DNA from: Phlebopus portentosus
Lineage: Eukaryota; Basidiomycota; Agaricomycetes; Boletales; Boletinellaceae
Reading direction: 5' to 3'
Assembly: GCA_037892935.1 (NCBI GenBank)
Contig: JAYXKI010000010.1
Coordinates: 744,001-808,000 of the forward strand
Length of the DNA stretch: 64,000 nt
Positions 10,399-23,629 of this stretch are shown here, piece after piece (the stretch's first letter is position 1; the number at the start of each line of letters is the position of its first letter). The position numbers and the translations under genes are program-made. The notes under the pieces are model-generated. The model was not told where the DNA came from and made no database searches. It worked only from the letters and a program-made list of their open reading frames with translations.

Positions 10399-12090
10399 CA
10401 CGTTTCACCATTCTCAATTGAATTCCTGTAGCATCTGACTTTTCGCACGATTGCACTATAATTATGTGTTTTGGAATTGCTATCACATACGCACTTATCT
10501 GTAGCCTTACTAGATTAATCATGACGAGCATCTGTCCCATCGTGGGGTGGACCGCTCTCTCTCCGCCTGCGACAGTGGATTTTCCCATGCCCGATCGAAA
10601 TGATTGTTTATCAAGATGTCGAAGAAGACGAGGAGAAGTGCGGAAGGGAAGCTGCCATTCATGCACATGGCCGCGAAGCTTTTGTCGATCTGCAAATCCT
10701 CTTCTCTTCCTTTCTGTGGTCTCTCACTGCCCAAGAAAGGACATTTCTTTTTCTCGAAGCGTCTTCTACTCGGCGTCTATTTACCCAGGTGAAGGTAGAT
10801 TGAAGAAAACCAATGGTCAGGATGTTTGGTTGGCAGAAGATACAAAAGGAAAGCTGGGGGACCCAAAGAGGCGTCTTCTTCGTTAGCATAACGACCCGAT
10901 AATTCAACGCCCTGCCGCTCAAAGTCCTCACTAGCCAACTGAATCAAAAGAACTAAGTTGGGTTCACTAGCAATCCAATGACATATCGTAGGGAACGCTC
11001 GACAAAACTACGTTTAGTCACATAGTATTTCTGTGTCCGAAGCCGTCGGCATGCCGTGGTGTGAGCCTCGTGTTACAACGCCATCAGCTTCGGTGGGTAA
11101 TTGCGTTTTACATCGTGCATCATATTTAAAACGCCTGCTAAAGATATGCCTACGAGTTGACAGTCAATTTAGTTTTTCAATTGAGTTAATGTTGAAGGAC
11201 GAGGCGAACCTTACTGTTTCATATATTTCCGGGCGCCTCAAACTCTCTGCTCCATCCAGACGTAAAGTCTGATTTCGGGGGCTGAACTTCTATGTTCCTC
11301 ATCATAAATGCTTCCGAAAGTGGGCATTCGAAGCTCTTCTGTGGTTGCCCGTATCAATCGAAGACCCGACGATGCACGCCAGCGCATTCCCACCGCGGGC
11401 CTTTCAGATTCCCTCATTTTGATCGACCATAGTAACGCAAGACGTAACTGAATATATGCCAAGCTAGCAGCCGCGTGTTCCATGCCAGACATTTGGTTTT
11501 CCAAGCGCTTCGCGAGACCAACAAGATTAGAATTAACGTAAGCGCAGACGCCGCAATGGAAGACGAAGACAATAAGGATGTGATAAAGTATAGACTCTAA
11601 AAAAGGGAGTGATCGTGAGCAGAAGCGTCCGAATAGTGGTTACGCCAAGTACTGACATAGACACATTTCAATAAAAATAGTCGTTCTGTCCAAGTTGATC
11701 CCTTCTTGTCTCTACTGACGCACGTATTAACATGTTGGGTGCGCAGATCTCTGGTTGTAAGGCCGGTTTCCTCATTGTGGCATATGCCGCGAAGCCCAAA
11801 TATCCTATTGATGTTTTTGCAACCAGAGCGACTGGTTTGGGCTCTACTTTGTCGCCTTGGAAAGCTGATGATAGAGAATCGTCGCTCAAATGCGTCAGCG
11901 AAACAGCCAATCGTAGACCTGATCTCTGGTAGAGTAAATAGCGGGAGGAGACATAATGTAGCCTATAAACAACGTGAAGTTGCGATTTGCTGGACAGATT
12001 ATGCGATGTATAACCAGTGATTAGAGGAATGAATATACGGGGAATCCAAATGGCACGATATTAAATCCGAAAGCGGATGATCAAGTATCA
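10399..12090. other. 1.7-kb intergenic, no supported gene
   Basis: Between SPT20 and the GATA gene (convergent 3' ends). Several short frames overlap on both strands at 10.46-10.93 kb and 11.67-12.02 kb, some with ATG. They carry no domain, repeat or consistent splice pattern. One minus-strand frame at 11668-11910 and one plus-strand frame at 11732-11932 overlap almost fully, so at most one can be real. A non-coding RNA cannot be excluded. Confidence 0.35.
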
Positions 12091-13628
12091 TCAGTGCGGG
12101 TCTTGTGATCCATAGGATAGTTCATCATCACTACGGCCTTCAGGGCTATCGAGAGTAGGCGCCTCTTGTGTCGCTGATTGCGCCAGCGCGGTGCGGCGCT
12201 CAGACCGGTTTGCTGGGGCTTTCTTAGAGCTGTTCCCTCGCTTCTTTATCTAATATATAATCATATCTGATCGAACATACTCCCGGCGGCAGCAGGTGAG
12301 CCTGAGACGTACCATTTTGGCATAAACCAAACCGCAAGCATTACAAAGAGTGCGCGGACCTGGTAAGGCGTTTCAGGTTCAGTAAGGCCGAAAACACGTT
12401 TTCTTTCCAGAATAATTTGAAAGAAAATTCGCTCACCAAGCGGGCCGCGTCTCCATTCGGGCGTAGCTGTAGCTCCACACCCAAGGCACTTTTGCCCTTC
12501 AGAACTAGGTACCGATTCTGCCTGATTGTTACGATGACTTTCAATATATTTACTTCAGTACTAAGATCAAGTTCGACACACCTGACGTTTGGCAGGCGAC
12601 TGAGGCGAAACATTTTCGAGCTCAGCGCTGTTCCTTGAATCTTCACTTGCGCGTCGGTGTTCAAGGGGAACCCCTGGGGAGGAAACTGTTTGAAAAAGCT
12701 GTAACCCAAGCTTGGCAGCCCGAATCATGCCATCGATGTCGTCGATAGTATCTGGCGTGCCGCGTTGACTGACGACTTGACATTCATTGTATAGTTGGCT
12801 GTACGTATTGCACAACTAGCGCGAAGTAGAAATTGTAGTGAATTTAAGGGCGGATGAATTTGGTCGAAATACCTTGTTGAAGTCCAGTGGAAAAGAGCCG
12901 CCTGCACTCAGTGGTGAAGCATGGTAAGCTCGCCCGGATTCCTGCTCGCGGCTCTTGCCCTTAGACGAAGGTGACAAGTCACCCGATAATGAGCCGCGTT
13001 CTTCCGGGTGAATATTAGCTGATGCAGTGTTATATTGCTGTTGGGCGTATGGTCGAGTGTCAATCTGTGGACTTCCTGCGACGTCGCTGCGAGCAGGGAC
13101 AAACATAGGCTGGACCGTATCCGGAGTGAAAGCTTGTGGAGAGTGCCATTCCTCTTCCGTTAGTACATATGGCGGTTGAGAATAAGGAGGTGCGTATGTT
13201 GATCCAGGAGTATTATACTGAGCTATAGGTTGGTTAAGAGACGAATACGATGTCGGAGAGGCAGTGCGCATCGGCGGAAGCGAAGAATGGCTGTATTGAC
13301 TAATTGGTTCGTATGAACCGGGCTGGTAAGGATATTCGTATGAAGGGAGGCCAGAGGGCGTATATTGTGGTCTTGTATCTGGAGATATGTGTGGGTGCTG
13401 AGGAACTGAGCTAGTACTTGAGACCGAAGGCGGCGGGAATTCGGGAGAAGCCTCGCTGCCAGGATACTGCTGCGGCTGACGCATGCCACCCAACGCGTCA
13501 CCAAGAGACGAATATTGAGTTTGTCGGGCAGATTGAGGCGCGCCATACATTGTTCTTCGCCCTGCAGAAGAGTAGGGCGTCGCGCTGGCTAGATGCGATC
13601 GCTCGTTCGGGGGCGGCGGAGGAGACAT
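12091..13628 (-). CDS. GATA-type zinc-finger transcription factor
   Basis: Nuclear DNA-binding regulator. It begins MSPPPPPNERSHLAS and has a long Pro/Ser/Tyr/Gln-rich disordered N-terminal region in one exon. A short helical segment follows (YSQLYNECQVVSQRG... AAKLGLQLFQTV). A single GATA finger is built across an intron: CLGCGATATPEWRRGPL joined to GPRTLCNACGLVYAKM, giving C-x2-C ... C-x2-C with the WRRGP loop and LCNACG motif. The last exon adds a basic stretch (KKRGNSSKK) and an acidic Ser-rich end (YGSQDPH). I see no PAS domain, so it is not a white-collar-2 type. The targets (nitrogen, development or iron) cannot be told from sequence. Confidence 0.88.
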
Positions 13629-14637
13629 AATTTGTAGCCGCGGATGTTATAAATTCTGCAACATAATGGCACCCGCACGTGGTGGTGAATAATGCCTAAG
13701 CGTCAGAATGGACGGCAATACTCAGTCAAGTACATCGAAGGCGAAATAAAGAAAAATAAAATCAGACACCCGATGAGGGAGGAGAAGCAGTAATTAGGGG
13801 GAACACGCAAGGAAGGCGCTTCCGGAGGGACTGAGACAGAATGTGGTTACCACATGCAGAAGAAATTATAGCCCAGCTATTTATCAGCTGCCATCAAAAA
13901 TGGGCATACTCACAATTGTAATAATAACAAGTACTCCCCGGCTGGGCTCTAGCCTCCCGCTTAACAGTATGGAAGTATCACAGGATGAAGTGAACGAGAT
14001 GGGCAAGACGGAGAGGCCGAATGGCCTTTAAATTCCGAACTGGGCGAGATTTAAAGACTGGGTTTAGGAGAGGCTTACAGTAATCCGCTTTAGCGCAGGG
14101 CAGCAAACCCTTGAATTATATCTAATGCAGGCGGGAAAGATCCGATGATAGGCATAATCTTTCAGGATCGCGGGATATACCACCCAAGGTCTCAAGCAAA
14201 CTTCGCTGTTACAGAGAGGAGGAGACAGGGGAAGTTAGTCGTCAAGGTGCAGAGGACTTCGAGACGCGCAGGGCCTGCTTCTCACTCCGTCTTCTTCTCC
14301 GACGGAGACGCTCTCGTCTCCGGCACGGTGCAAACTGATGTGCAACGCAACGGCTATGAAAAGAACAAATATCGTCCTTGATTGCCGTCACTCCCCGTTC
14401 TAACGTCTCCCTGCCGCTTTCGCCGTTTTCTCGCCCATTTGTATTACTCAATCCGGCTCAACTTTTGAATAGGTGTGAAACTCTCTAATTTCCAATCCTA
14501 CATTATAACACAAAACATGATGCAATGCAGCCAAAACTTGAACGCGAAGTCGAGTATCAGGTCATGCAGAAAAATTAATTGTATAGTAGCAGATGAATAT
14601 GCAAGTAAATCCGCTTGATAGATCTTTCCGGCATCCT
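13629..14637. other. intergenic, promoter side of the GATA gene
   Basis: About 1 kb upstream of the GATA factor and downstream of the next minus-strand gene. A short imperfect hairpin with CTCCG/CGGAG arms lies near 14285-14310. No gene is supported. Confidence 0.35.
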
Positions 14638-16388
14638 CTACAGCATCCCACGGTCTCCACGACGTTTGTCCCTGTCTCTATCCTGTTCCTCCCTCAGCCC
14701 ATTGTACATCGAGGTAGCCTGAACTTCCGGGGACGAAACGTCATATCCGTCCGTTAGGTCATCCCCTGCCGTTGCATCCTTAGTTGGAGTTGCTATGCCC
14801 TTCTTTCTCCCTGCTGCCGCAGCAGCCGCACGCTCGAGAGCACGGCGTCTACGTGACAGAATCTTCTTTCGCTGACGTATAGCACGGCGATAGCTAAGCT
14901 CATCCCCATAGAAAAGACTATATTCGCAGAAAGGACAGATCCATTCATCTTCGGGATTGGTTAAACTTGCCGTGGGAGGAGGTACGCCAGATGGCCGTCT
15001 CCGAGGAGCAAGTTCTGCAGATAGAAAACGCATTGGAGGTGGTCCAAGATAGTTCTGTAAATTTATGGTCGTCTGTGTTGAATTCAACGGTCCAGAATTA
15101 GGAAGGCGCGAAGGGACATAATTGCGTAGATGGTGCGGGTTCGAAGCATTAGCCAGTGCAGACCGCTTCTTCTTCTTGGACTTTGATTTGGATGTCGTAA
15201 CCATGTTCTCCGAGTTCTTCTGGGTCGTATCGCCGTTCGAACCGGCGAGCTGACCAGCAATGCGGGCGCGGGCTTGTAGACGCTCGTTATGCCTTGTCTT
15301 TTGCATCTGGCTGACCATTAGCGCTGTTTGTCGTGCTGCTTCCGCAGCCTTCGCAGCCTGACGAGCGAACTCGGCGTCAAATTGCCTCTGAAGGTGAGCA
15401 ACTTCTTCTGTCAAGGCTCTGACTCGCTCCGATGCTTAATTGACGCCGCATACATTACATTAGTTCAAGGAGGACGCGAACAAGGACCGCGAAAAAACTC
15501 ACTGGGACTGTCACAGATAAATGCAAAGGAGCTTTCTGGCACCCGCACGTTCTCACTGATAGATGGAACAGATAGGAGCTTTCTTGTCGCAGCCGAAATC
15601 GCTCGCGCCTTCCTGCGCTGCGGTCGGCGAGACAAATGGACTAGCTGGCCTTCTGCGCGCCTTCCGAAAGGATGCGTAGATGAAAGTGCATGGTCAAGAG
15701 CGTACGAATCGTTATGCGAAAGAGCACTGAGCACATCAGCGAACTGTCGTTTCCTGCTCTTCAGTATTTCTTTGAGCTGCAGGCCCGCCTGCGTAGCTCG
15801 GCTGAGTTTACCCTTCTTCGGCGGTATTACTAAGGGTGGAGGAACAGGGGGCGGGACATTAACGACTTCAGCCACACCGCGGTCGACAGGGAGAGCATCG
15901 TCTGCCGCCTCTTCTCCGCCCTCTGGAGCCGTGTCGTCTCCCCCACGTGCATGCGCCGCAACAGGCACCTTCCGCTTTTTGGTGTTTCCAGGTTGCGTAC
16001 TATGGTCCGCGTAGCTCCCATCCTCGCGATCGGTCTCCTCACGGGCCTCAGTTGTAGCATATCCATTATTCTGACTATTCATTCGTGTTAGTACTTCAGC
16101 AGGGTTGACGTGGCGCGTATCGATATCATCATCTTTCCGTAAGTCCGCAGCGCCATGGAAGAGCGGCACATAGTAAGAGTTTGTGAGAGCCATAGAAGTC
16201 GAAAGAGTGTTAGCTAGTTCGTCAGGCGTAGTCTGTATATCGCCACTTAAGCCCCGAGCCTGCGCTACCGGAGCGTCTACTGGTACGTGGCTAAGCAATG
16301 GGGTATCGATCGTGCGTCTCCGCTTCGGGAGCGGGATCACTCTGCGCAAGGAAGGGAACTCTGGAATGTCAAATATTGGCGACGCCAT
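14638..16388 (-). CDS. conserved basidiomycete hypothetical protein with CPFCEYSLFYG motif
   Basis: Two main exons. The first starts MASPIFDIPEFPSLRRVIP (other in-frame ATGs exist upstream, up to about 16571) and is Pro/Arg/Ser-rich and disordered. It includes a basic block (PLPKRRRT) and a Pro-rich segment (PPPVPPPLVIPPKKG). After a short intron near 15435-15490 comes a coiled-coil segment (EVAHLQRQFDAEFARQAAK), a Lys-rich patch (SKSKSKKKKRS), and the best conserved part: EDEWICPFCEYSLFYGDELS followed by an Arg-rich helix (RRAIRQRKKILSRRRRAL). Two Cys in CPFC suggest half of a metal site. Nuclear localisation is inferred from the basic clusters. No function is recognised. Confidence 0.7.
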
Positions 16389-17141
16389 CGAGTACGACGA
16401 CGCCCGGGGTCTTTGTTCAGAACATGTGTTGACCATGATGGTGGCCAGACGCAGAGGTGCGGGAACAACGAAGACGTAGCGGCGACGTGGATCAGGATCA
16501 TCACCACTCGGCTCGGGAATGGGAGACGACCCCCCCGTGTGCAAGTTCTTCCCCTTGTGTAAACAAAACAAATATTAATATTTCACTTTTTATAAGGACA
16601 TTTTTCACATCGCAGTCAAAATAATACATTAATATTGGTATTGTTCTCGCCAGATAGCGAGAAGAATATGAAAGGATAAGAAAGAAAAGAAACTGACTAC
16701 AATACACGATGCTCTAGCACAAATGTCTCTCGCTATGCAAATTACAGCAGGAAGTACGTGGATATATGTATGTTACTATCTGCTCATGCAGATGATGCGG
16801 TCTGGCCCGCCCTCTAAAGATCAATCGACAGGAAAGTTCGTGAGTGAATGGGGGAATTGCGAAGACGTATAATCTAGGGCCAAAAAATATCATCTAGGAG
16901 CAGACAAAAAGGAAGCGATGAGACCGATGCAGAGAAAAGCGCGAGAGCAGCGTATAGTGATGAGTGCAGAAACTGGAAATGATGCGAAACGTTCCAAAAA
17001 ACAACGGGTCATGTAAACGAGCAGAAGGTAAAAGAGAATTCATAGGCATAAGTGCGGGGCATAAGGTGTTTGCAGGCCATATGCTAGTTGCATGATTTGT
17101 GTCTCGGGTTTCCCGGACGTGGGTAAGGGCGAGTGAATGAA
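16389..17141. other. intergenic, AT-rich
   Basis: About 750 bases between the 3' end of DED1 and the presumed start of the hypothetical gene at 16388. It includes AT-rich stretches at 16560-16690. If the hypothetical gene starts further upstream, part of 16389-16571 is coding. Confidence 0.35.
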
Positions 17142-19246
<2,105 letters not shown>

Positions 19247-19568
19247 ACTAGAGGGAATTATAAGAGGAGAGAAAATGTTTTAAGTAGACTATCAAGTAGA
19301 GGTGGATGTTGGTGAGAGAGTGGGTTGCACGCGTCTCCACGAAAAAAATCCTGTCTTCTTCACACCAGCATCAGCTTACTAATGATCACGTGATGTACCG
19401 CCGAGAATCACCGATTGGTATTCAAAGGCCAATCGCATCGCTCTTGTTAGACTGAGGATTCCAAAATACAAGACGATAGTCATATAGAGTACCCCACGCA
19501 TAAGAAAACAACAAATGGTATCCAACACAGCATAAATATCTGCACTCAAAGTCCGGGTATCTGTTTTT
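19247..19568. other. intergenic between DED1 and the ADF-H/PH gene
   Basis: Promoter and 5' region of DED1 and 3' region of the next minus-strand gene. Nothing else is visible. Confidence 0.35.
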
Positions 19569-21565
19569 TTATGACAATCCAGCACTCTGACAAAGGAGGC
19601 TCATGAGAATGTCCTGTGCAACCTATCATTAGCTTCCGGAAACGGCATACGAGGCGATGAAATGAAAAGCACGATGCGATGCTAACCTTATCCTCTGCAG
19701 TGTCGCAGAACATGCTCCAGGGTCCTTCCCCATCGCTGAACTCCACAGCAAACGAGTGAGGGATGGCTTCGAGCTCATCATATCCTTCATGAGGCTCCTT
19801 GATAGCACGCACTCGTCCCCCACTTAGGACCATGAGGTCAAGCGGCGTATTTCGCTCCTAAAGCCAGATATAAAGTGAGTGAGCATAAATCGAGAGCAAA
19901 ACGCACAAACTGTGCTCAAGGCCGGAAACGGACGGACCTGAGAATCCCGGTAGAACACGAGCGACTCGCTCTTCAATTCAAAACACCTTCTTTTCCAAGT
20001 GGCTGATATAGGCGTCTGAATCGTAACGAATCCTGTAAGTAGCACTGGGTCGGAACCAAATCGGGCCGCCTGAGCAAACTTCTCCTGGATTTCCTTCATC
20101 CGCTTCTTCCTCAAAAGGTCCGCCGCACGTCTCTGTTCTTCCCTTTTCCTTGCCGCCTCTGCCGCGCGCCTCTCAGACTCTTGCCGCTCTTCTTCCAGTC
20201 GCTTCGCTTGGAGTAAGCGGCGTTCCTTCTCCTGTTGCCTACGTATCTCAAGTTCTCTGTGCTTACGTTCCTCCTCCAATTGAGCCTCCCTTTCTCGCCT
20301 CGCTCTTTCGGCCAGTGCATGCAGCTTTTCAGCCTCCAGTTTCGCACGCCGACGCTCCTCCTCTTCCTGAGCCTGACGAAACGCCTCTTCTTTTTCGCGT
20401 TTTAAACGAGTCTGGCGTTCTTCTTCTTCGCGCTGTGCTCGTAGTTCTTCGGCTTCCCGCCTCTTCTGAGCCTCAAGCCGTAACCGTGCCCTCTCTTCCG
20501 GGCTACTTACGCGTGGAATGATTCGCGGAGGCGTAAAGCCTGTGTAGCTCTTACGGTCTGTTATAGTACCGCCTGGACTGATGACAACCTCATCTCCTTC
20601 AGACATGGAGCTGCTCGCCCGTCGATGCCAAGTCTGATACGTTAATCCCGCTGATGCGCTCTTCACGAAAGCTGATGCTGACGAGTCTTGCCTCGGGTCC
20701 TTTGGTGGAGTTGGTGGTGGCCTCTCATGATCCTCGATTTCTGATGGGATGCGAGGCATTCGGGAAGGTTCCGATCTCAACGTTGGTGATTTCCGTCCTT
20801 GGCCCTCTGAAGCGGCCAGCCGTGCTCGAGGAGAATGCGGCAGACCTTTGATCCCGTTCGATGTCGACTCTGACGAAGAACGTACGTCTGTCGGCATAGA
20901 TGCGCTCCTTTGCACAGAATTATTGGGACTGGACACCAAACGCGGAATGAACGAGGGGCCAAGTTGAAGTCGTTCTCGAAGCTTATTCATGTTGTCTGCG
21001 TCGAAGTTAGATACATTCATAGAAATGTTTGCCGCCTAGAATACATGGATAAATACTCAAAAGAAGAAGGTTGTGACGCAGCAGCATATATACCTTGAAG
21101 AGGGAGCCAACAGCTCTGGAATGTACAAGGGCCCTAGCTTCGTCGCGACGCGCCCCGTAAATGATTCATTGTTTTCTTACATCGATAGAGACGCGTACTC
21201 ACCTCTCTTGACACCAGATACGCCCTCCGGTACGAACGCGATCAACGCAAAGTAGTTGTTGTCGCCGTCCCTTTCGCGACAGAACCCAAAGTATACATCC
21301 TCCGTTCGCGGAACGGCGTCGCAAAGGTCATTGAACGACCCAGCGCCAGTAGTTAGGAGAGATAGCCTGTCTCGCGTCTGGCCATAAGTGAGCAAAAGCC
21401 TGGCGAGAAAAAAACAGGAGGCAATTAAGCGTAATTAGCAAGGGTAATTAGCAAGGGAGATAGGAGGCCTTAGGCTAAATGAGATACGTGCCAATCTTTA
21501 TCTCTATTCTTGATAATGTCATCGTACGCATTTGTTATGCTCGGATCTGTGAGGTCGACTGACAT
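19569..21565 (-). CDS. ADF-H / coiled-coil / PH domain protein (actin cytoskeleton)
   Basis: The N-terminus MSVDLTDPSITNAYDDIIKN, then LLLTYGQTRD, VYFGFCRERDG, YFALIAFVPEGVSG, ARALVHSRAVGSLFK and NMNKLRERLQL form an actin-depolymerising-factor homology domain of the coactosin/Abp1 kind. A Ser/Pro-rich linker follows, then a 150-residue Arg/Glu coiled coil (EEERRRAKLEAEKLHAL and similar). A PH domain follows: LLTGFVTIQ, WKRRCFELKSESLVFYRDS, RVRAIKEPHEGYDELEAIPH, FAVEFSDGEGPWSMFCDTAE. The gene ends QSAGLS. It probably links actin filaments to phosphoinositide membranes. The first intron seems to use a GC donor (see findings). The family is known in basidiomycetes but has no agreed name. Confidence 0.85.
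21400..21491 (-). other. probable GC-AG intron
   Basis: Intron 1 of the ADF-H/PH gene. Only a GCACGT donor at 21491, joined to the CAG at 21402-21400, gives the conserved reading DKDW-LLLTYGQT (TG|gcacgt ... cag|G). The nearby GT two bases later (CAC|GTATCT) puts the next exon out of frame. GCACGT is a well-known minor donor form. Confidence 0.65.
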
Positions 21566-21805
21566 GGTTGGTCGGATATCGTGACGTGCATGAGGGCAAT
21601 GGCAAGGAAAAGACGCAGTGCGCGCCTCGACAACGAGGTGATGGCTCACATACAGTTATGATTTTAAGTTAATGTCCCGTTCCGGCCACACGCGTAAGCG
21701 ACGTGGCCGGACGCGAACCAATCCACAATTTACCAGACATAAACTTTACATTCTATCAGATACAGTCGTGCCATACGAATAATGATAATTTCATTTCGAT
21801 AGTAG

Positions 21806-23295
21806 TTACGCCCGGTTCGAGTTTTTCTTCCGATCCTCTTCAATAGCCGCCGGCCCGTCGGTACTCTCATTAAATTGATACATCGGGAAGTCGAAAAGGA
21901 TAGTCTTCTTTATGATCGCGGGTAAACGACTGTAGAGCGCCGGAGGTAGCGGGATAAGAACGCTGGTCGATCGTAGGTACGCCTTGTAGTTCGACCAAGC
22001 ATTGCGATGTTCTTCCTTGGCATTCACACCATTCGACAGAAGGTAATACTTCTTCGCGGTCGGTTTCTCCGCTGTTGGGACTCCAGATGCAAACATGAGG
22101 AGTCTAGCCGAGTCATTGAGTCATCTAACACTCAAAAAGGTCAGGTGGATACTTACAGGGTAGTAAAGATGGGAGACATTATTGCGCCGTACTGTGCGCG
22201 TCTAGAGGATGTCGGCAGGTCACCATTGGTGGTTGGAGAGAGACAGAGAATCCAAATGCCCCACCAGCACATCATCCTAGGAGAATAGTCAGTCTCAGAA
22301 AATATTGGCCTTAAAAGCTAGACACTTACTCGCCAAAGTAAGGCGGGTGACGAGACCATTTCCAAATTCCGAACTATCAAAGGATAGGTCAGAAGGAATG
22401 CACAAGAAAACATGGGATCCGAGTCTCACGGAGGGCGGTTGATCTTTCGGAGGTCTCTGAGACTTGTAGAGAAACTATAATAATGTCAGTATCTAGTACC
22501 CCACAAAGTTGATCTACAAACCTTCTGCAAATCGGCAACGGACTCAATAGCCCATCCTAGTGCCCAAAGCACGATACCGGCTATGTCCCTCGATGTGCCG
22601 AATGCCGGATTGGATCCTCCTAGAGAAGGATCGGAAACTGCAGGAGAGTTTAAGATCGTAAGAGGTAGCGAAACTGTCCAGATCCAGATGATCTGGCCAA
22701 TCCAGAATCCTAGTGAAGAATCAGTATTCGTTTTTTCTTCTCCGGGATTTTTAAACTTGCCCATGAATTTGAGGAAATGAGACCGGATATCGTCAAAGCG
22801 CGAGTCACTCCCGGTCTTCAAGACACGAAACAGGAGGAAGCCTGAGAATGAATAAATACATGACATACTCGAGGCACGGGAGAACATACCGGCCAGGCGT
22901 TTAGCCCAAACCATGACCAGTAAACTGGCGACGATGTTGCGCGCATAGAAAGTGTTCCCAATTAACAGCGTCAAGAGTGCTACCATTATGTCAATAAGAA
23001 TGAAGTCAATTGCTTCAAGAGATGTACCTAGCAGGAAAAAGTTCGATCCTTTCGAATGAGGATGACATTAGACTTTATTAGCTTGAATCGTAAGTATCAA
23101 GAAACAAACCTCCAGTAAAGTCGGTTATTTTATCAAACTTGAAGACTTATCGCTCAGAAAGTGCATGTCGAAGTCTATCGAAAACGGATTTACCTGGAAT
23201 GTCCACGCTATGAAGAAGCCCAAAGCCTGGTATCCTATTGTCACGAGAATGGTGATGCCCAAGTAATACTTGTCAAGGGCATGAACAGGAGCCAT
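21806..23295 (-). CDS. DUF1295 / steroid-reductase-like membrane protein
   Basis: Multi-pass membrane protein of the DUF1295 family, related to the C-terminal domain of 3-oxo-5-alpha-steroid 4-dehydrogenases. The start MAPVHALDKYYLGITILVTI opens a first membrane helix (YQALGFFIAWTFQ). Then come FDKITDF, the membrane segment LLTLLIGNTFYARNI, FLLFRVLKTGSDSRFDDIRS, FWIGQIIWIWTVSLP, GTSRDIAGIVLWALGWAIES and the signature KGIWKWSRHPPYFGE-type segment (here GIWKWSRHPPYFG). MCWWGIWILCLSP and ASGVPTAEKPTAKKYYLLS complete it. Seven or eight exons. The substrate is unknown; an NADPH-dependent double-bond reductase of the ER is inferred from the family. The frame is open upstream of the chosen ATG, so an N-terminal extension is possible. 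Confidence 0.82.
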
Positions 23296-23629
23296 TGCTG
23301 TTTGCTGAACGAAGTAATCGTAGTTGAAGAAAAGGTATGTGGAATCATAACGAAAGAGGCGGGTGGCTGTCTGGGTCCGGGGCGACGTCAGTGAGATTGC
23401 TACGGTTGTCTGGGCGGCGTCTCAATCGAGGACATCGGTGATCACACGTCTGCTGGCGGGATCTAAAATAAAATAAAATCCCAGGCTCACGTGGAGACGA
23501 AATCAACGAATAACAAGGCTTAAAAAGAAAGGAGGGAATTATATTTTTTACAGGATTACGGGCTAGATATGTCGGATGCTAGGTGCATTTCTATCACTAC
23601 TGTCAAATATTACAATTAATCCCAAAGCA
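23296..23629. other. intergenic, no gene
   Basis: 334 bases covering the promoter of the DUF1295 gene and the 3' flank of the Mus7 gene. An AT-rich stretch with TAAAATAAAAT lies near 23465. Confidence 0.35.

Noticed and set aside
10464..10886. 140-codon plus-strand frame and overlapping frames
   Set aside because: Open in several frames on both strands at once, no domain, no splice logic.
15328..16014. 228-codon plus-strand open frame
   Set aside because: Antisense to the two-exon hypothetical protein, whose composition and splice sites are better supported.
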